A DNA stretch of 64,000 nt from Fidelibacterota bacterium (GCA_016934035.1 JAFGTP010000066.1:61875-125874); one strand, 5' to 3'; numbered from the stretch's first letter, positions 20,696 through 31,035 are shown. Program-made: numbers and translations. Notes: generated from the sequence alone by a model not told the origin.

Positions 20696-23631
20696 TGCAA
20701 AAAAATTATATTAAATGGTTACTGCCTGTTATTCTTTTCATTTCACTGAACTGTCTGCAGGCACAGACAGTTACCAAAGGATACGTCGATCTCAGCGACT
20801 TTAATTTTCAGGAAGGAAAGAGTGTAAAACTCGACGGGCAATGGGAATTTTACTGGAAACAGTTCCTAACACCTGAATCTAATTACCCAAAACCATCAGC
20901 CATTAAAAATTATATCCAAGTTCCCGGCGGCTGGACAGCAGATTATGGCAATATTGAAAATATTTCCCTGAAAGGATATGCAACCTATCGCCTTACGATG
21001 AAATTATTGCCGGGTCAATATTTTCTTTATTTTCCCGCCATTTTTACTTCTTCCAAAATCTGGATTAATGATGACCTTATTACAGAAATTGGCCGAGTTG
21101 ACACCGCTGGGGCAACAGTAATCCCTAAATATGTCAATTTTTCTATTCCTTTGGAAATGGATGACGAGGAAGTTGTGATTATCATTCAGGCCGCCAACTT
21201 TCACCATTCCAAAGGCGGAATTCGCACCAGTATTGAAATCGGCCATCTTTCCGACTTGCACGGCAGGACCATATTAAAACTCGCCAAAGACCTTACAATT
21301 ATCATTTTGGCCCTGATGATTGGCCTTTTCCACTTAATTGTCTCTGTCACCCACAAAAAAGAAAAACACATCTCAAACTTCATTTTTGGAATTTTTGCTT
21401 TTATGTTTTCAATACGGTTGTTCATCATTAATAAAGATATTCTCTATTTTTTGAATCCTGCGGCCAACTGGTTTTTGATAACCCGACTGGAATGGCTGAT
21501 CGCCGCATCCACCGGCTGGCTGGGACTGTTGTTTATCAAAACCAAATATTCGGAAGAATCAAAAGGAAGGCTGATTAAAATAGTCCTCGAATTAGGCCTG
21601 GTCCTCTCTTTACTGACAATCCTTCTGAATACCTTTACCATGACCCGGTTATTGATTCCCATTTTTTTATATACCGGTATTGTCATTGTTGTGATTGTCT
21701 ACATCATCCTTCGGGCCTATTTTTCAAAAAAAAGAGATTCGATCATCCTGCTGGCCGGTCTGGTTTTAATATTTTTCACGGTAATTACCGATATCTTTCT
21801 GATTCATAAATATGATTATAACTTTAATATAACGACCTACGGGTTTCTGGCCTTTTTAATTGCTTATACCTATAATCTTGTATTAAAACTGATCGAAATT
21901 TCCAAAAGTTTGAACGATTACCAGGACAACCTGGAAAACATCATTTATGAACGGACCCAACAATTGGAGGAATCCAAGGTCCTGCTGGAGAAAAAAATCC
22001 ATGAAACACTCCTGTCCCAGAGTAAACTACGCAGAATAAATAAAGAATTATCAGAACAAATCGAAAAAAACAGGGAAACCCAAAACGCCCTGATGCTCAG
22101 TGAAAAAAGATTTCGTGAACTTTCGGATTTATTACCGGAAGTTGTCTATGAAACAGATTTTGAATTGAATTTCACCTACATTAATGAAGCCGCCTTACAC
22201 AAATTTGGGTACTCCAAAGATGAATTTTTAAACGGCATCAATGCGAAAAACATTGTGTCCCAGTCCAGTCTGGAAACCCTTCTGAAAAATACTTACTCAC
22301 CGGATCATGATATGGCAACGGCTTATAATGAATACACCTTTATTCGAAAAGACGGAAGTACTTTTTGCGGCCTCATCAATGGTATTCAAATTCATGCCAA
22401 TGGCCGAACGGTTGGTTTTCGGGGCATTGTGATTGATTTGACCCATATCAAAGAAAGTGAACAGGAAATTTTAAAACTGCAAAATTACCTAACCAATATT
22501 ATAAATTCAATGCCTTCGGTTATGATTGGTATCAACAAAAATTTTGAAATTACCTTATGGAACAGGGAGGCTGAAAAATCCTTCAATATCAGTGAAAAGG
22601 AAGCAATTCATAAAAACCTGTTTGCTCTATGCCCTGTTTTAATGGACAGCAGGGAAATGATAAAAATGAGTATGGAATCTTTAAATATCAGAGTCATGAA
22701 AATAAACGATGAATCCGGTGAGCGCGCTTTTCATCATAATGTTACAATTTATCCTCTCAAAAATGAGCAGGATGGTGCAGTCATTCGCATTGATGATATC
22801 ACTGAACAGATAAAAATGGAAGAACTCATCATTCAATCTGAAAAGATGCTGTCCGTCGGCGGATTGGCAGCTGGAATGGCCCATGAAATCAATAATCCCC
22901 TGGCCGGAATGATTCAAAATGCCTACGTCATATCCAACCGATTTAAACCGGGAAACATACAAAAGGTTACAAAAAATGAAGACCATACCGACATCATTTT
23001 GAAATACTTCACCGGACGGAATCTGAATAAATTACTCAGCCTGGTCATCGACTCTGGCCATCGCGCAGCCAAAATTGTGGATAATATGCTGAGTTTTGCA
23101 AAACAGGGCAAATTGGTCTTTGAAAAAGAAAACATCAATAGAGTTCTCGATGAAACCCTGGATCTGGCCACCAGTGATTATGACCTATCCAAAAAATTTG
23201 ATTTTAAAAAAATAAAAATCCATAAAAATTACAAAGAACCCATCAAGGATATCAGCTGTGAAAAAAGTAAATTACAGCAAGTGTTTTACAACCTTATCAA
23301 AAATGCAGCCGAAGCGACTCATTTAAAATTGGAAAAGATGAAAAACCTGGCCGAGGAATATACGCCTGAAATTAAAATAAGAACTTCTGAAACCGAAGAT
23401 AACATAACTGTTGAAATTATGGATAACGGTCCGGGTGTGCCTGAAAGTATCAAAAGCAGAATATTTGAGCCCTTCTTTACGACTAAAGACGTTAATTCCG
23501 GTACCGGTCTTGGTCTCTCTGTATCATATTTTATCATTACCAAAAACCACAATGGATCAATGCAGGTTGAATCCGTAGTGGATGGTGGTACCAAATTCAT
23601 TATTACCCTGCCGAAAACAAAGGTCCTTTAA
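20695..23631 (+). CDS. 7TMR-DISM sensor histidine kinase HK8
   Basis: The 978-residue kinase has a signal peptide ending near 23 (LQA-Q). An extracytoplasmic jelly-roll-like domain at about 24-180 resembles 7TMR-DISMED2 (GQWEFYW, VPGGW and TYRL motifs), and seven membrane helices span about 195-400. A coiled coil lies at 405-460, PAS domains at about 465-590 and 597-720, and a transmitter with His730. Its G1 box (MDNGPGVP) is intact, as in HK1. DISM-type receptors are usually thought to bind carbohydrates or related ligands. The gene is the last of the array; its stop overlaps the convergent lipoprotein gene by four bases, leaving no room for a dedicated terminator. Confidence 0.92.
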   Translation: MQKNYIKWLLPVILFISLNCLQAQTVTKGYVDLSDFNFQEGKSVKLDGQWEFYWKQFLTPESNYPKPSAIKNYIQVPGGWTADYGNIENISLKGYATYRLTMKLLPGQYFLYFPAIFTSSKIWINDDLITEIGRVDTAGATVIPKYVNFSIPLEMDDEEVVIIIQAANFHHSKGGIRTSIEIGHLSDLHGRTILKLAKDLTIIILALMIGLFHLIVSVTHKKEKHISNFIFGIFAFMFSIRLFIINKDILYFLNPAANWFLITRLEWLIAASTGWLGLLFIKTKYSEESKGRLIKIVLELGLVLSLLTILLNTFTMTRLLIPIFLYTGIVIVVIVYIILRAYFSKKRDSIILLAGLVLIFFTVITDIFLIHKYDYNFNITTYGFLAFLIAYTYNLVLKLIEISKSLNDYQDNLENIIYERTQQLEESKVLLEKKIHETLLSQSKLRRINKELSEQIEKNRETQNALMLSEKRFRELSDLLPEVVYETDFELNFTYINEAALHKFGYSKDEFLNGINAKNIVSQSSLETLLKNTYSPDHDMATAYNEYTFIRKDGSTFCGLINGIQIHANGRTVGFRGIVIDLTHIKESEQEILKLQNYLTNIINSMPSVMIGINKNFEITLWNREAEKSFNISEKEAIHKNLFALCPVLMDSREMIKMSMESLNIRVMKINDESGERAFHHNVTIYPLKNEQDGAVIRIDDITEQIKMEELIIQSEKMLSVGGLAAGMAHEINNPLAGMIQNAYVISNRFKPGNIQKVTKNEDHTDIILKYFTGRNLNKLLSLVIDSGHRAAKIVDNMLSFAKQGKLVFEKENINRVLDETLDLATSDYDLSKKFDFKKIKIHKNYKEPIKDISCEKSKLQQVFYNLIKNAAEATHLKLEKMKNLAEEYTPEIKIRTSETEDNITVEIMDNGPGVPESIKSRIFEPFFTTKDVNSGTGLGLSVSYFIITKNHNGSMQVESVVDGGTKFIITLPKTKVL

Positions 23632-25145
23632 TCCTTCATTTTTTGACCATAATCCAACTTTGTATCATCAGTAATGACGGGAAAACCGGGAACAACCACC
23701 GGATAGGGGACATTATTTTGCAGGGCAAAAAGGTCGATCTTCGTCAAAGAAATATCATTAAACCGATCGGTATCTATCCAAATATTTTCACTGTATTTTG
23801 TCTGTAATGAATCAACCAGAGGGTTCAGATAATCCCGAATCGCTGTCATATAATCATTCTCAAAATCACCCTGAAAACCTTTGTCAAAAAGGTATTTTTC
23901 GCAGTAATAGTGGCTGAGTAAATTATCTTTCCACATGTTTGTATAATCATTTACGGTTTTCAACTGATCATATCCCTTGCGATAGGCGTCTTCGGTGATA
24001 TATTTATCCCGAATCAAATCAGCAACTGCAAAACGAAACTGCGCTGGAAATTCACGGCCGGTTATTTTTGTTTTTCGAAAAACCAGAGGATGGGACTTCA
24101 ACTCCTCCTGAAACATGGCCACAGTCCATTCTTTGCCTTCCAACGTAAATAAGACTGCATTTTTTAAATCCTCAAACCCCTGTTTTAAAGAATCCACTTC
24201 CTGAATTTTACGCTCATTACCCCACATTTCTTTATTCATTAGTTCTTTGTTGTTTTCACGGGTTATATCATAAAGTTTGCCGTACAGCGCTGCCAACCGC
24301 ATGAAGGTTTCTCTGTTGAAGTCCATCTTTTTCCCGCGCATCAGCTCACTGACATATTCACTATAGATCTTTTCTGCTTTAAACCGGCTGACTTTATCTT
24401 TGATATCATTGTATCGCTGTTTGATTTGCTGGTCCGTGATGACTTTGGCATCTTTCCAGGTCTTGACCTGAAACAAAATTGCCTCGCCGGCAAGCGTTTC
24501 AATCGGCCCGTAAATTTTGTTTTTATCGATGGGACTATTAAAAAGAATATCATGAATATCAGCAATATCATTGTTGTCAAAACTGATTTCTTGAATAGGC
24601 ACTTCCTTCTGCCCCATTATTTCTCGAATGCCTTCCTGAAAAGAAATCTTATTTTCATCCAAATATTTTAAAAATTCCTCAGCTGCCTTTTTGGCCGGCA
24701 AATTCAAAAACACTACCTGGTAAGTTCGTCCTGCTTTTTGATAAATATCTGAAACTTCTTTTGGGTCGAGTTTGACTTTCCTGGTCCCGAGGTTATAATA
24801 ATGCAATTCACGAACTGCCTGGTTTTTTCTGCCGGTCAGATAATTTTTGAAATATTCACTGGTGTGAATCAGAGAATCGCCATTGACTTCCAGGGCCATC
24901 AATTTTTCGGCTATGAGACTGTTGAGGATTATTTTCTTGTGAATATTGAGGTCACCTTTGGCATAGACAGGTCTGATGGTGTATTCTGCCCTTCGAATGA
25001 ATTCATCTTTCGAGATGGTTACATCGCCAATTTTTACCAACGGCTCTGGTCTTGGCTCCTCAATTTTATTTTTACTGCAGTTGACACAAAAAGCAACAAC
25101 GATTAAGATCAGTAAAATGTTTATCAAACCAATATTATTTTTCAT
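23628..25145 (-). CDS. SurA/PrsA-like periplasmic chaperone, probable lipoprotein
   Basis: The 505-residue protein begins with a hydrophobic signal and a cysteine at 23 (FCVNC-SKN), an imperfect lipobox that suggests a lipoprotein. Residues 35-125 resemble the SurA/PpiC N-terminal chaperone region (VKIGDVTISKDEFIRR, then a helical segment). A weakly parvulin-like stretch follows at about 125-235 (VVFLNLP, GPIETLAG), then a long helical C-terminal part. Peptidyl-prolyl isomerase activity is uncertain because typical parvulin residues are not clear. It is transcribed divergently from the tamB-like gene, so a role in outer-membrane protein delivery is plausible. The assignment rests on general pattern rather than strong motifs. 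Confidence 0.65.
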   Translation of the reverse strand: MKNNIGLINILLILIVVAFCVNCSKNKIEEPRPEPLVKIGDVTISKDEFIRRAEYTIRPVYAKGDLNIHKKIILNSLIAEKLMALEVNGDSLIHTSEYFKNYLTGRKNQAVRELHYYNLGTRKVKLDPKEVSDIYQKAGRTYQVVFLNLPAKKAAEEFLKYLDENKISFQEGIREIMGQKEVPIQEISFDNNDIADIHDILFNSPIDKNKIYGPIETLAGEAILFQVKTWKDAKVITDQQIKQRYNDIKDKVSRFKAEKIYSEYVSELMRGKKMDFNRETFMRLAALYGKLYDITRENNKELMNKEMWGNERKIQEVDSLKQGFEDLKNAVLFTLEGKEWTVAMFQEELKSHPLVFRKTKITGREFPAQFRFAVADLIRDKYITEDAYRKGYDQLKTVNDYTNMWKDNLLSHYYCEKYLFDKGFQGDFENDYMTAIRDYLNPLVDSLQTKYSENIWIDTDRFNDISLTKIDLFALQNNVPYPVVVPGFPVITDDTKLDYGQKMKD

Positions 25146-25191
25146 ATATCCTCTATTTTTTTTGGTTGGATAAGTTAATTAAAATCACACT

Positions 25192-25230
25192 TTTTGACAA
25201 ACTATTCAATATTTCTGTTTTTAGTCAAAA
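25192..25230. promoter_or_regulatory. Divergent promoter region with facing -35-like boxes
   Basis: Between the SurA-like and tamB-like genes, TTTTGAC (25192-25198) and its reverse complement GTCAAAA (25224-25230) face each other across 25 bases. Each contains a TTGAC -35-like core. On the minus strand TTGACT is followed after 18 bases by TAGTTT, a modest -10. No clear -10 was found for the plus strand. It may be two back-to-back promoters or one operator. The rest of the 127-base gap is AT-rich without other structure. Confidence 0.3.
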
Positions 25231-25272
25231 GATTAATTGCTGTTTAACTTAACAATAAGTAAGTTTCCCGAT

Positions 25273-28200
25273 ATGAGAAGAAGAATAAAAATTGTGTTGT
25301 GGACGCCAATCCTGCTGTTTTTTGTCGGCAGTGGTTTAATATTTTTAATCTTCAGTACACCACTTTGGAAACACCCGGTTATTCAAATCGTCAACAACCG
25401 CCTTCTCAATAAATTTGAATTGTCTCTCAAAGTCCGAAAAATTGAAGGAAATGTCTTCAGTAATCTAGAACTGGTGGATGCAGAGTTGCGAACCATCAGG
25501 AAAAATAAAATTCTGAAAGCCAGACATGTCAAAGTGTCCTATATTCTTAATAGTTTTCTTTCTCCCAATCCGGAACTTTTAGGTATTGAGATCGATGGAG
25601 GTGAATTCTCGTTTCCAAATTCCATTGATACCTTGCAATATCTCCTATCGAAGCATAAAAAAATAAAAAAAACCGATCCAGGTGCCGCTGCCCGCGTCAA
25701 GGAGCCGACCCAGTGGAAGTTCGATTTTGGTGTAACCAACTTTACCTACCGGCATAATAATGAACCCTATCTTATCGAAATGCTCTTCGGTGAGTTTTCC
25801 ACGGTTGAGGACCAGCTGGATATCAGCCTGGATACTGCCCATTTCTACATCAAAGATGATATTGATCTTTTTACACTGTCAAAAGCAAAACTTCATAATG
25901 ATTTTCAAGGTTTTTCCGTAAGCCACATTGCCTTGAAAAATTACAACGCCAATCTGGTGGCTGCTTTAAATTTCCCAAAAGATTCCACCGGCGTAGTCCG
26001 AATAATTGCCAACAATGTTCAACCGGTCCATTATCTGCCAGCTTTCAAGGAGGAATTTTCAGAAGGAGATTCTTTAAACCTTAGCTGCTTAGTCACCATA
26101 ACAGATTCAATCAAAGTTTTTGCTGACTTCTATGGCCAATTACGGTGCAACACCATCGAAAAAGGAAACATTACCGCCTCGGTTTTCAATAATAATCTGA
26201 CGATTACCGATTTTAGTCTCTCATCCCTCAATGAGTCAGTCCGTCTTGACTTTCATTCTGTTAACGAACGGCAGCATCATGGCAATTTTGCCATCAGCAA
26301 CCTTGACCTGAGTAAATGGAATGTGGCCGATCTTGCGACAAAATTCACCGGAAAGAGTCATTTTAATATTGACGGAAAACTCAACAATCCGAAAGCCATC
26401 CGCGCTGAAATTGATATTACCGACACCGCTATTGATACGTTGAAAATCAATCATGTCAATGGCAAAATAACCTATCAAAACCATGTTCTCCAAATTGATA
26501 GAAAAATTGAAGCCCAATTAGCTGAAAATCATTTTTCTCTGACAGGAAATACAAATTTAAAAACAAAAGTCTTAAATCTTGACTGCCAGGTTGATGCACC
26601 TGACATCGGCATTTTTTCACCGCTGCTGCACCGGGATGGATTAACCGGCGGAATCTTTGGCAAATTGCAGATTCGCGGTAGGATGAATGATCCTGATTTG
26701 TACGGTGAATTGTCCGCCACTGAAATCGGCTTGCCGGAACTGTATTTTGATGAGACTAAACTCAAATTTGGTGCTTTGAACCTCCTTACGGATCATCATG
26801 GTTCGATTGTGCTCAATGCCAATGACGGCAGTACAAAATTTATCAAAATTCCTTTTCCGAGCTTAAATCTGGATGTCACTTTTCACCGGGACACTACCAA
26901 TGTGCGACAATTAACAGTGAAAGGACCGGATTTTGACCTGGACCTTTCAGCCCGGATCATCGGATTCAGGAACTTTACCATCAACCGAATTGATGGCAAT
27001 TTGAGGAATAATAAATTTTCCAATTTAACCCCGCTCAAAATCCGAATGGATGAAAACGACATCACGATTGATCAAAGTTACCTCGTCATCAATGAAAGTA
27101 AACTGGAATTTCAGGGCTTTGTAAAGAACAATCAATTAGCAAATGCCCGGGTTATTCTAAAGGAATTTGACCTTTCATCGATCAATGATTTTTTACCTCA
27201 AAAACACCATCTTGCCGGCAAAACCTCTGGGCAATTTTTCTACAATACCCGGCAGGACAGTCAGGTCATCGATTTAAAAATTGAAGGACAGGATCTGGTA
27301 TATCGAAAGGACCATTTCAAGCAGATGGTCTGTCGGCTGTCCCTGATGAACGATCGAATTATCATACCGGAAATCAGCCTGACTGATTCCGCCAACGGCT
27401 TTGTGAATGCCCGTGGTTATTTTAGTTGTAATTTTCCCCTGAAGAAAGGCCAAACCTTCATTGACACTACCAGCATGATTGATATGGAAATGGATTTTAA
27501 CAATTTCAATTTATCGATCTTAAATACCTACGTACTTTACAACACCAAATTAGGCGGCCGGTTGCTCGGTGATGTCTCTTTTAAAAATACCTTAAACCAA
27601 CCGGACATTGCCACATCGTTTTACATTCTTGATCCGGTAATCGACAAAGTCAAAACCAATAGCCTGCGGGTTGCCGCAAAAGTGGAAAAATCCACTGTCG
27701 AAATCACAGACTTGTTTCTCACCGATGACGCCGGTTCTTACTATGCAAAAGGCACTTTGCCGGTGGAAATTGCTTTGTTGGATGGAATTTTCAATATTAC
27801 CGAAGATGGTGAAATGAAAATAGATGTTTTCTCGGAAATCAATGCAATTCCTGCCTTGCCGGAATACATTGAAGCAATCCAATCCGTCAAGGGAGATATG
27901 GTTTTTAATTTAAAATTATCAGGCCCTCCACTAAAGCCGGTGGCTACCGGTAAATTTGAAATGAATGACGGCGAACTCAAGGTTTCGGATCTGGAAAATT
28001 CCATATACGGTCTCAATGGTGTTGGTATCATTGAAAACAATATTTTGACCATTGAAAATTTTTCCGGTCAGATGAAAAATACAGATTACATCAAATGGAG
28101 GAATACCTTTGCACAGATATTAAAAAACATCTTTACCAAAAGTATTATCAATCCCAATGCTCCCAATGTGACTTTGAAAGGACAGATTGATCTGAATGAT

Positions 28201-29199
28201 CCAGCCCGTCCTGATATCAATCTCAACCTGGATGGCAAAGATATTTACATTCGCACTCTTCTGGGTGAACAGGAAGGTATAGCGGATGCCAGAATCAAAA
28301 TTTTTGGACAGGATACCCTGACTATTGACGGTGATTTACTAATGAAAAATTTTACTGTTCGAAACGAATTGGTTGCCATGGGTGAAACCTATGAAGAAAA
28401 ATCATCATCAGGTATCTACACCAACATCAATTTTCATCTGATCTCTCCTGGCAATTTTTATATAAAAAACAGTGTAATGGAATGCGAATTAAGTGGAGAA
28501 GGATGGCTTTTTAAAGAAGGTGATGATGATTTCAGAATCAGCGGTGACTTTTCCATTCTCGATGGTATTTTATCCTACCAGGGAATCTGGGAATTTACCG
28601 ATCTGCAGGGAAATATTCTATTCATTCCCACGGAGATAAACCCGACCTTGGACCTCCAGGCAAAACTGGATTTATCGGGAATGCACGGACAAAGCCAGGA
28701 CCAGTCTGGCCAGACGATGGCCCGTGACGATGACTCTGAAGCCGAGATAACCGTTTATCTTACCGGCGACCTGGAAAAACCTGACTTGCAATTTGAGTCG
28801 GAAGTTTATTCACAAAGTGATATTCTCAGGATACTGACCTTTACCTACGATGATACCGACCGCGATTTGAGAAATATGACTTCAGATATCGCCAGTTCTT
28901 TCCTTCAAAGGCAATTAAACCGGCAGGTATCAAAATATACCGGGCTGGATGAATTTCAACTAAAAACCCAGGGAAATTTTCTGGAAGGAGAATTTGATAG
29001 CCAAATCAGCCTGATGATGGGCAGAAGAATCACCAATAATCTTTATATTACCTATGAACGCGGCTTTGATGAAGATAAAACCGATCCCAGAAACTTCTTT
29101 GGTTTGCGGTACCGAATAGATCAAAAAAAATCAATCAGCGGACGAATCGATAACAATGGACTATTTGAACTACAATACAAATTCAGACATCACTATTAG
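25273..29199 (+). CDS. TamB-like translocation and assembly module (DUF490) protein
   Basis: The predicted protein has 1308 residues from the ATG at 25273, which is followed at once by a basic stretch and a membrane anchor (MRRRIK, then about residues 8-28). An in-frame TTG 36 bases upstream is less likely. The middle consists of long beta-rich, AsmA/TamB-type repeats. The last 350 residues resemble the DUF490 domain, including an RILTFTYDD segment and a terminal strand region ending in FRHHY. TamB proteins span the periplasm and work with an Omp85 partner in outer-membrane assembly or lipid transport. The next gene overlaps it and encodes such an Omp85 protein, as expected for the TamAB arrangement. 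Confidence 0.85.
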   Translation: MRRRIKIVLWTPILLFFVGSGLIFLIFSTPLWKHPVIQIVNNRLLNKFELSLKVRKIEGNVFSNLELVDAELRTIRKNKILKARHVKVSYILNSFLSPNPELLGIEIDGGEFSFPNSIDTLQYLLSKHKKIKKTDPGAAARVKEPTQWKFDFGVTNFTYRHNNEPYLIEMLFGEFSTVEDQLDISLDTAHFYIKDDIDLFTLSKAKLHNDFQGFSVSHIALKNYNANLVAALNFPKDSTGVVRIIANNVQPVHYLPAFKEEFSEGDSLNLSCLVTITDSIKVFADFYGQLRCNTIEKGNITASVFNNNLTITDFSLSSLNESVRLDFHSVNERQHHGNFAISNLDLSKWNVADLATKFTGKSHFNIDGKLNNPKAIRAEIDITDTAIDTLKINHVNGKITYQNHVLQIDRKIEAQLAENHFSLTGNTNLKTKVLNLDCQVDAPDIGIFSPLLHRDGLTGGIFGKLQIRGRMNDPDLYGELSATEIGLPELYFDETKLKFGALNLLTDHHGSIVLNANDGSTKFIKIPFPSLNLDVTFHRDTTNVRQLTVKGPDFDLDLSARIIGFRNFTINRIDGNLRNNKFSNLTPLKIRMDENDITIDQSYLVINESKLEFQGFVKNNQLANARVILKEFDLSSINDFLPQKHHLAGKTSGQFFYNTRQDSQVIDLKIEGQDLVYRKDHFKQMVCRLSLMNDRIIIPEISLTDSANGFVNARGYFSCNFPLKKGQTFIDTTSMIDMEMDFNNFNLSILNTYVLYNTKLGGRLLGDVSFKNTLNQPDIATSFYILDPVIDKVKTNSLRVAAKVEKSTVEITDLFLTDDAGSYYAKGTLPVEIALLDGIFNITEDGEMKIDVFSEINAIPALPEYIEAIQSVKGDMVFNLKLSGPPLKPVATGKFEMNDGELKVSDLENSIYGLNGVGIIENNILTIENFSGQMKNTDYIKWRNTFAQILKNIFTKSIINPNAPNVTLKGQIDLNDPARPDINLNLDGKDIYIRTLLGEQEGIADARIKIFGQDTLTIDGDLLMKNFTVRNELVAMGETYEEKSSSGIYTNINFHLISPGNFYIKNSVMECELSGEGWLFKEGDDDFRISGDFSILDGILSYQGIWEFTDLQGNILFIPTEINPTLDLQAKLDLSGMHGQSQDQSGQTMARDDDSEAEITVYLTGDLEKPDLQFESEVYSQSDILRILTFTYDDTDRDLRNMTSDIASSFLQRQLNRQVSKYTGLDEFQLKTQGNFLEGEFDSQISLMMGRRITNNLYITYERGFDEDKTDPRNFFGLRYRIDQKKSISGRIDNNGLFELQYKFRHHY

Positions 29200-31027
29200 A
29201 ATTTTTGTTCTGATGGTGATGGTACTGCTCCCCTGCATTCTGTTTGCACAGATTGGCAGTGGCTCCAAATACAAGATCCACGAGATCAACTATTCCGGCA
29301 ATGAAAGTTTTACGGCCAAAGAATTAAACAAAAATATCAAACTTTCCAAAACCAAATTTTTTGCAGCCCAGCGATTGTCCCGAAGAATGATACAGACTGA
29401 CAAACTGATCCTGAAGACTTTTTATCTAAAAAGCGGGTTTCTCAATTGCACTGTGAAAGATTCCATATTCATCGATCGTGATAATAATGTTGATATTTTT
29501 TTCGCCATTGATGAAGGAGTGCAGTTCAAACTCCGCTCGATCAATATCGAAGAAAATGAAATCATTGATGATGAACACTTCATAAAATGGATGGGACTGA
29601 ACCTTGGCGATGCCTACAATCCAATCCAAGTAAGGGATGGTTTGAAAGAAATCAAAATTCAATATGAAAACCGGGGCAAACCCTTTGCCCTAATCAACGA
29701 TTCACTTCACATAGAAAATAGTGACATTGATCTGGTCCTGAAGGTCCAGGAAAATCAAACCATGAAAATTGAGGATATAACCATCAAAAACAACCAAAAG
29801 GTTGAAAAGGAGGTCATTCAGCGAGAACTGGTAATAAAGAGCGGCGATGTTTATTCAAAGAAAAAAATCGAAACCAGTAAGAAGTATCTTCTCAACCTGG
29901 GATTGTTTAATACTGTTAATATCAACATTTCAGATATTGATACGGTTGAAAACGAGATTGATCTGGTGATTTATGTCCGTGAACAGGATATGCGATACTG
30001 GGAATTCAACACGGGTATCATCCAGGCCGAAGGACAAGGTACCGAAGTGATGACAAAAATCAATTTATCTGCTTTATGGCGACATAAAAACCTTCTCAAT
30101 AAAGCCAAAGGATTGAGCGCCAATTCAAACATCGGCATCAATCCCTACGATTTTAGTTCACGTCCTGATTTCACCGGAAATATTACCTACATGGAACCCT
30201 GGCTGATCGGCTTGCGCTCAACCACCATGATTCGATTTTTTGTCGATGATTTAAAAGCAGACGAATATGATTTCAACAAATTCGGTATCGAGACAGCGCT
30301 GATCATCAATCCCGATAAGCGCAACTATCTCAAAACCGGTTTCGAAGTCAGCGGCATCAGCAACGAATTCAAGGAAATCGATATTGCCATTGATTCTTCC
30401 ATAATTAAAGACATCGAAAAGGAAAAAGAAAGGGCCGTCCTTTTGGACTACTCCCGGGACCGGCGCAATGATTTTCTATTTCCTTCCAAAGGCCATCTCT
30501 TCACCTTTTCAGGAAAGATTGCCAGCAATATTTTAGGTGGTACCGAAAATTATCTGCAATTTGAAACCTCCTATTCTGAATATTTTCGCATCTATAAAAA
30601 TTTTGTTTTTGCCTATCGGGGTAAATTTGGCTACCTCACGCCCTATGGTTCTGATAAAACAGCCCCTGAGTATGAAAAATACTACCTGGGCGGGGCCACC
30701 AGTTTGCGCGGCTGGGAAAATCAGCGTTTTTTGACCAAATCCAGCGAAGATGGTTCAGAAATTGGCGACCGGAAAAGATTGAAAGTCCTGACCAATTTTG
30801 AACTGCGTTTTCCCATCTACTGGCTTTTGGGCGGTGAATTATTTTTTGATGGCGGAAATCTTGTTTCTGACATTAAGTCACTGCGCAGTCAGCAATACAT
30901 GTGGAATTTTGGAATTGGTCTGACACTTGCCACACCACTGGGGCCGGCGCGTGTAGAGTTTGCCCGGCCGTTGACAATTGACAATGCGAAATGGATACCC
31001 CAATTTGCCATATCCTACGCATTTTAA
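29156..31027 (+). CDS. Omp85-family outer-membrane assembly protein (TamA/BamA-like)
   Basis: The 623-residue protein has a signal sequence ending near FAQ (about 31) and about three POTRA domains (roughly 38-265). A 16-strand-type barrel region follows from about 285, containing the conserved GGATSLRGW motif and ending in a C-terminal phenylalanine (SYAF), the usual barrel assembly signal. The first ATG overlaps the tamB-like gene by 44 bases. Three POTRAs fit TamA better than the five of BamA. Together with the preceding gene it probably forms an outer-membrane/periplasm module. The clpB start lies close downstream, so co-transcription with clpB is possible. Confidence 0.88.
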   Translation: MDYLNYNTNSDITIRIFVLMVMVLLPCILFAQIGSGSKYKIHEINYSGNESFTAKELNKNIKLSKTKFFAAQRLSRRMIQTDKLILKTFYLKSGFLNCTVKDSIFIDRDNNVDIFFAIDEGVQFKLRSINIEENEIIDDEHFIKWMGLNLGDAYNPIQVRDGLKEIKIQYENRGKPFALINDSLHIENSDIDLVLKVQENQTMKIEDITIKNNQKVEKEVIQRELVIKSGDVYSKKKIETSKKYLLNLGLFNTVNINISDIDTVENEIDLVIYVREQDMRYWEFNTGIIQAEGQGTEVMTKINLSALWRHKNLLNKAKGLSANSNIGINPYDFSSRPDFTGNITYMEPWLIGLRSTTMIRFFVDDLKADEYDFNKFGIETALIINPDKRNYLKTGFEVSGISNEFKEIDIAIDSSIIKDIEKEKERAVLLDYSRDRRNDFLFPSKGHLFTFSGKIASNILGGTENYLQFETSYSEYFRIYKNFVFAYRGKFGYLTPYGSDKTAPEYEKYYLGGATSLRGWENQRFLTKSSEDGSEIGDRKRLKVLTNFELRFPIYWLLGGELFFDGGNLVSDIKSLRSQQYMWNFGIGLTLATPLGPARVEFARPLTIDNAKWIPQFAISYAF

Positions 31028-31035
31028 TTAACAGT

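Noticed and set aside
3..23631. Tandem kinase repeats as a misassembly
   Set aside because: The transmitters are similar but clearly diverged, the sensors are unrelated, and gene junctions are clean; only HK3/HK4 share long identical DNA.
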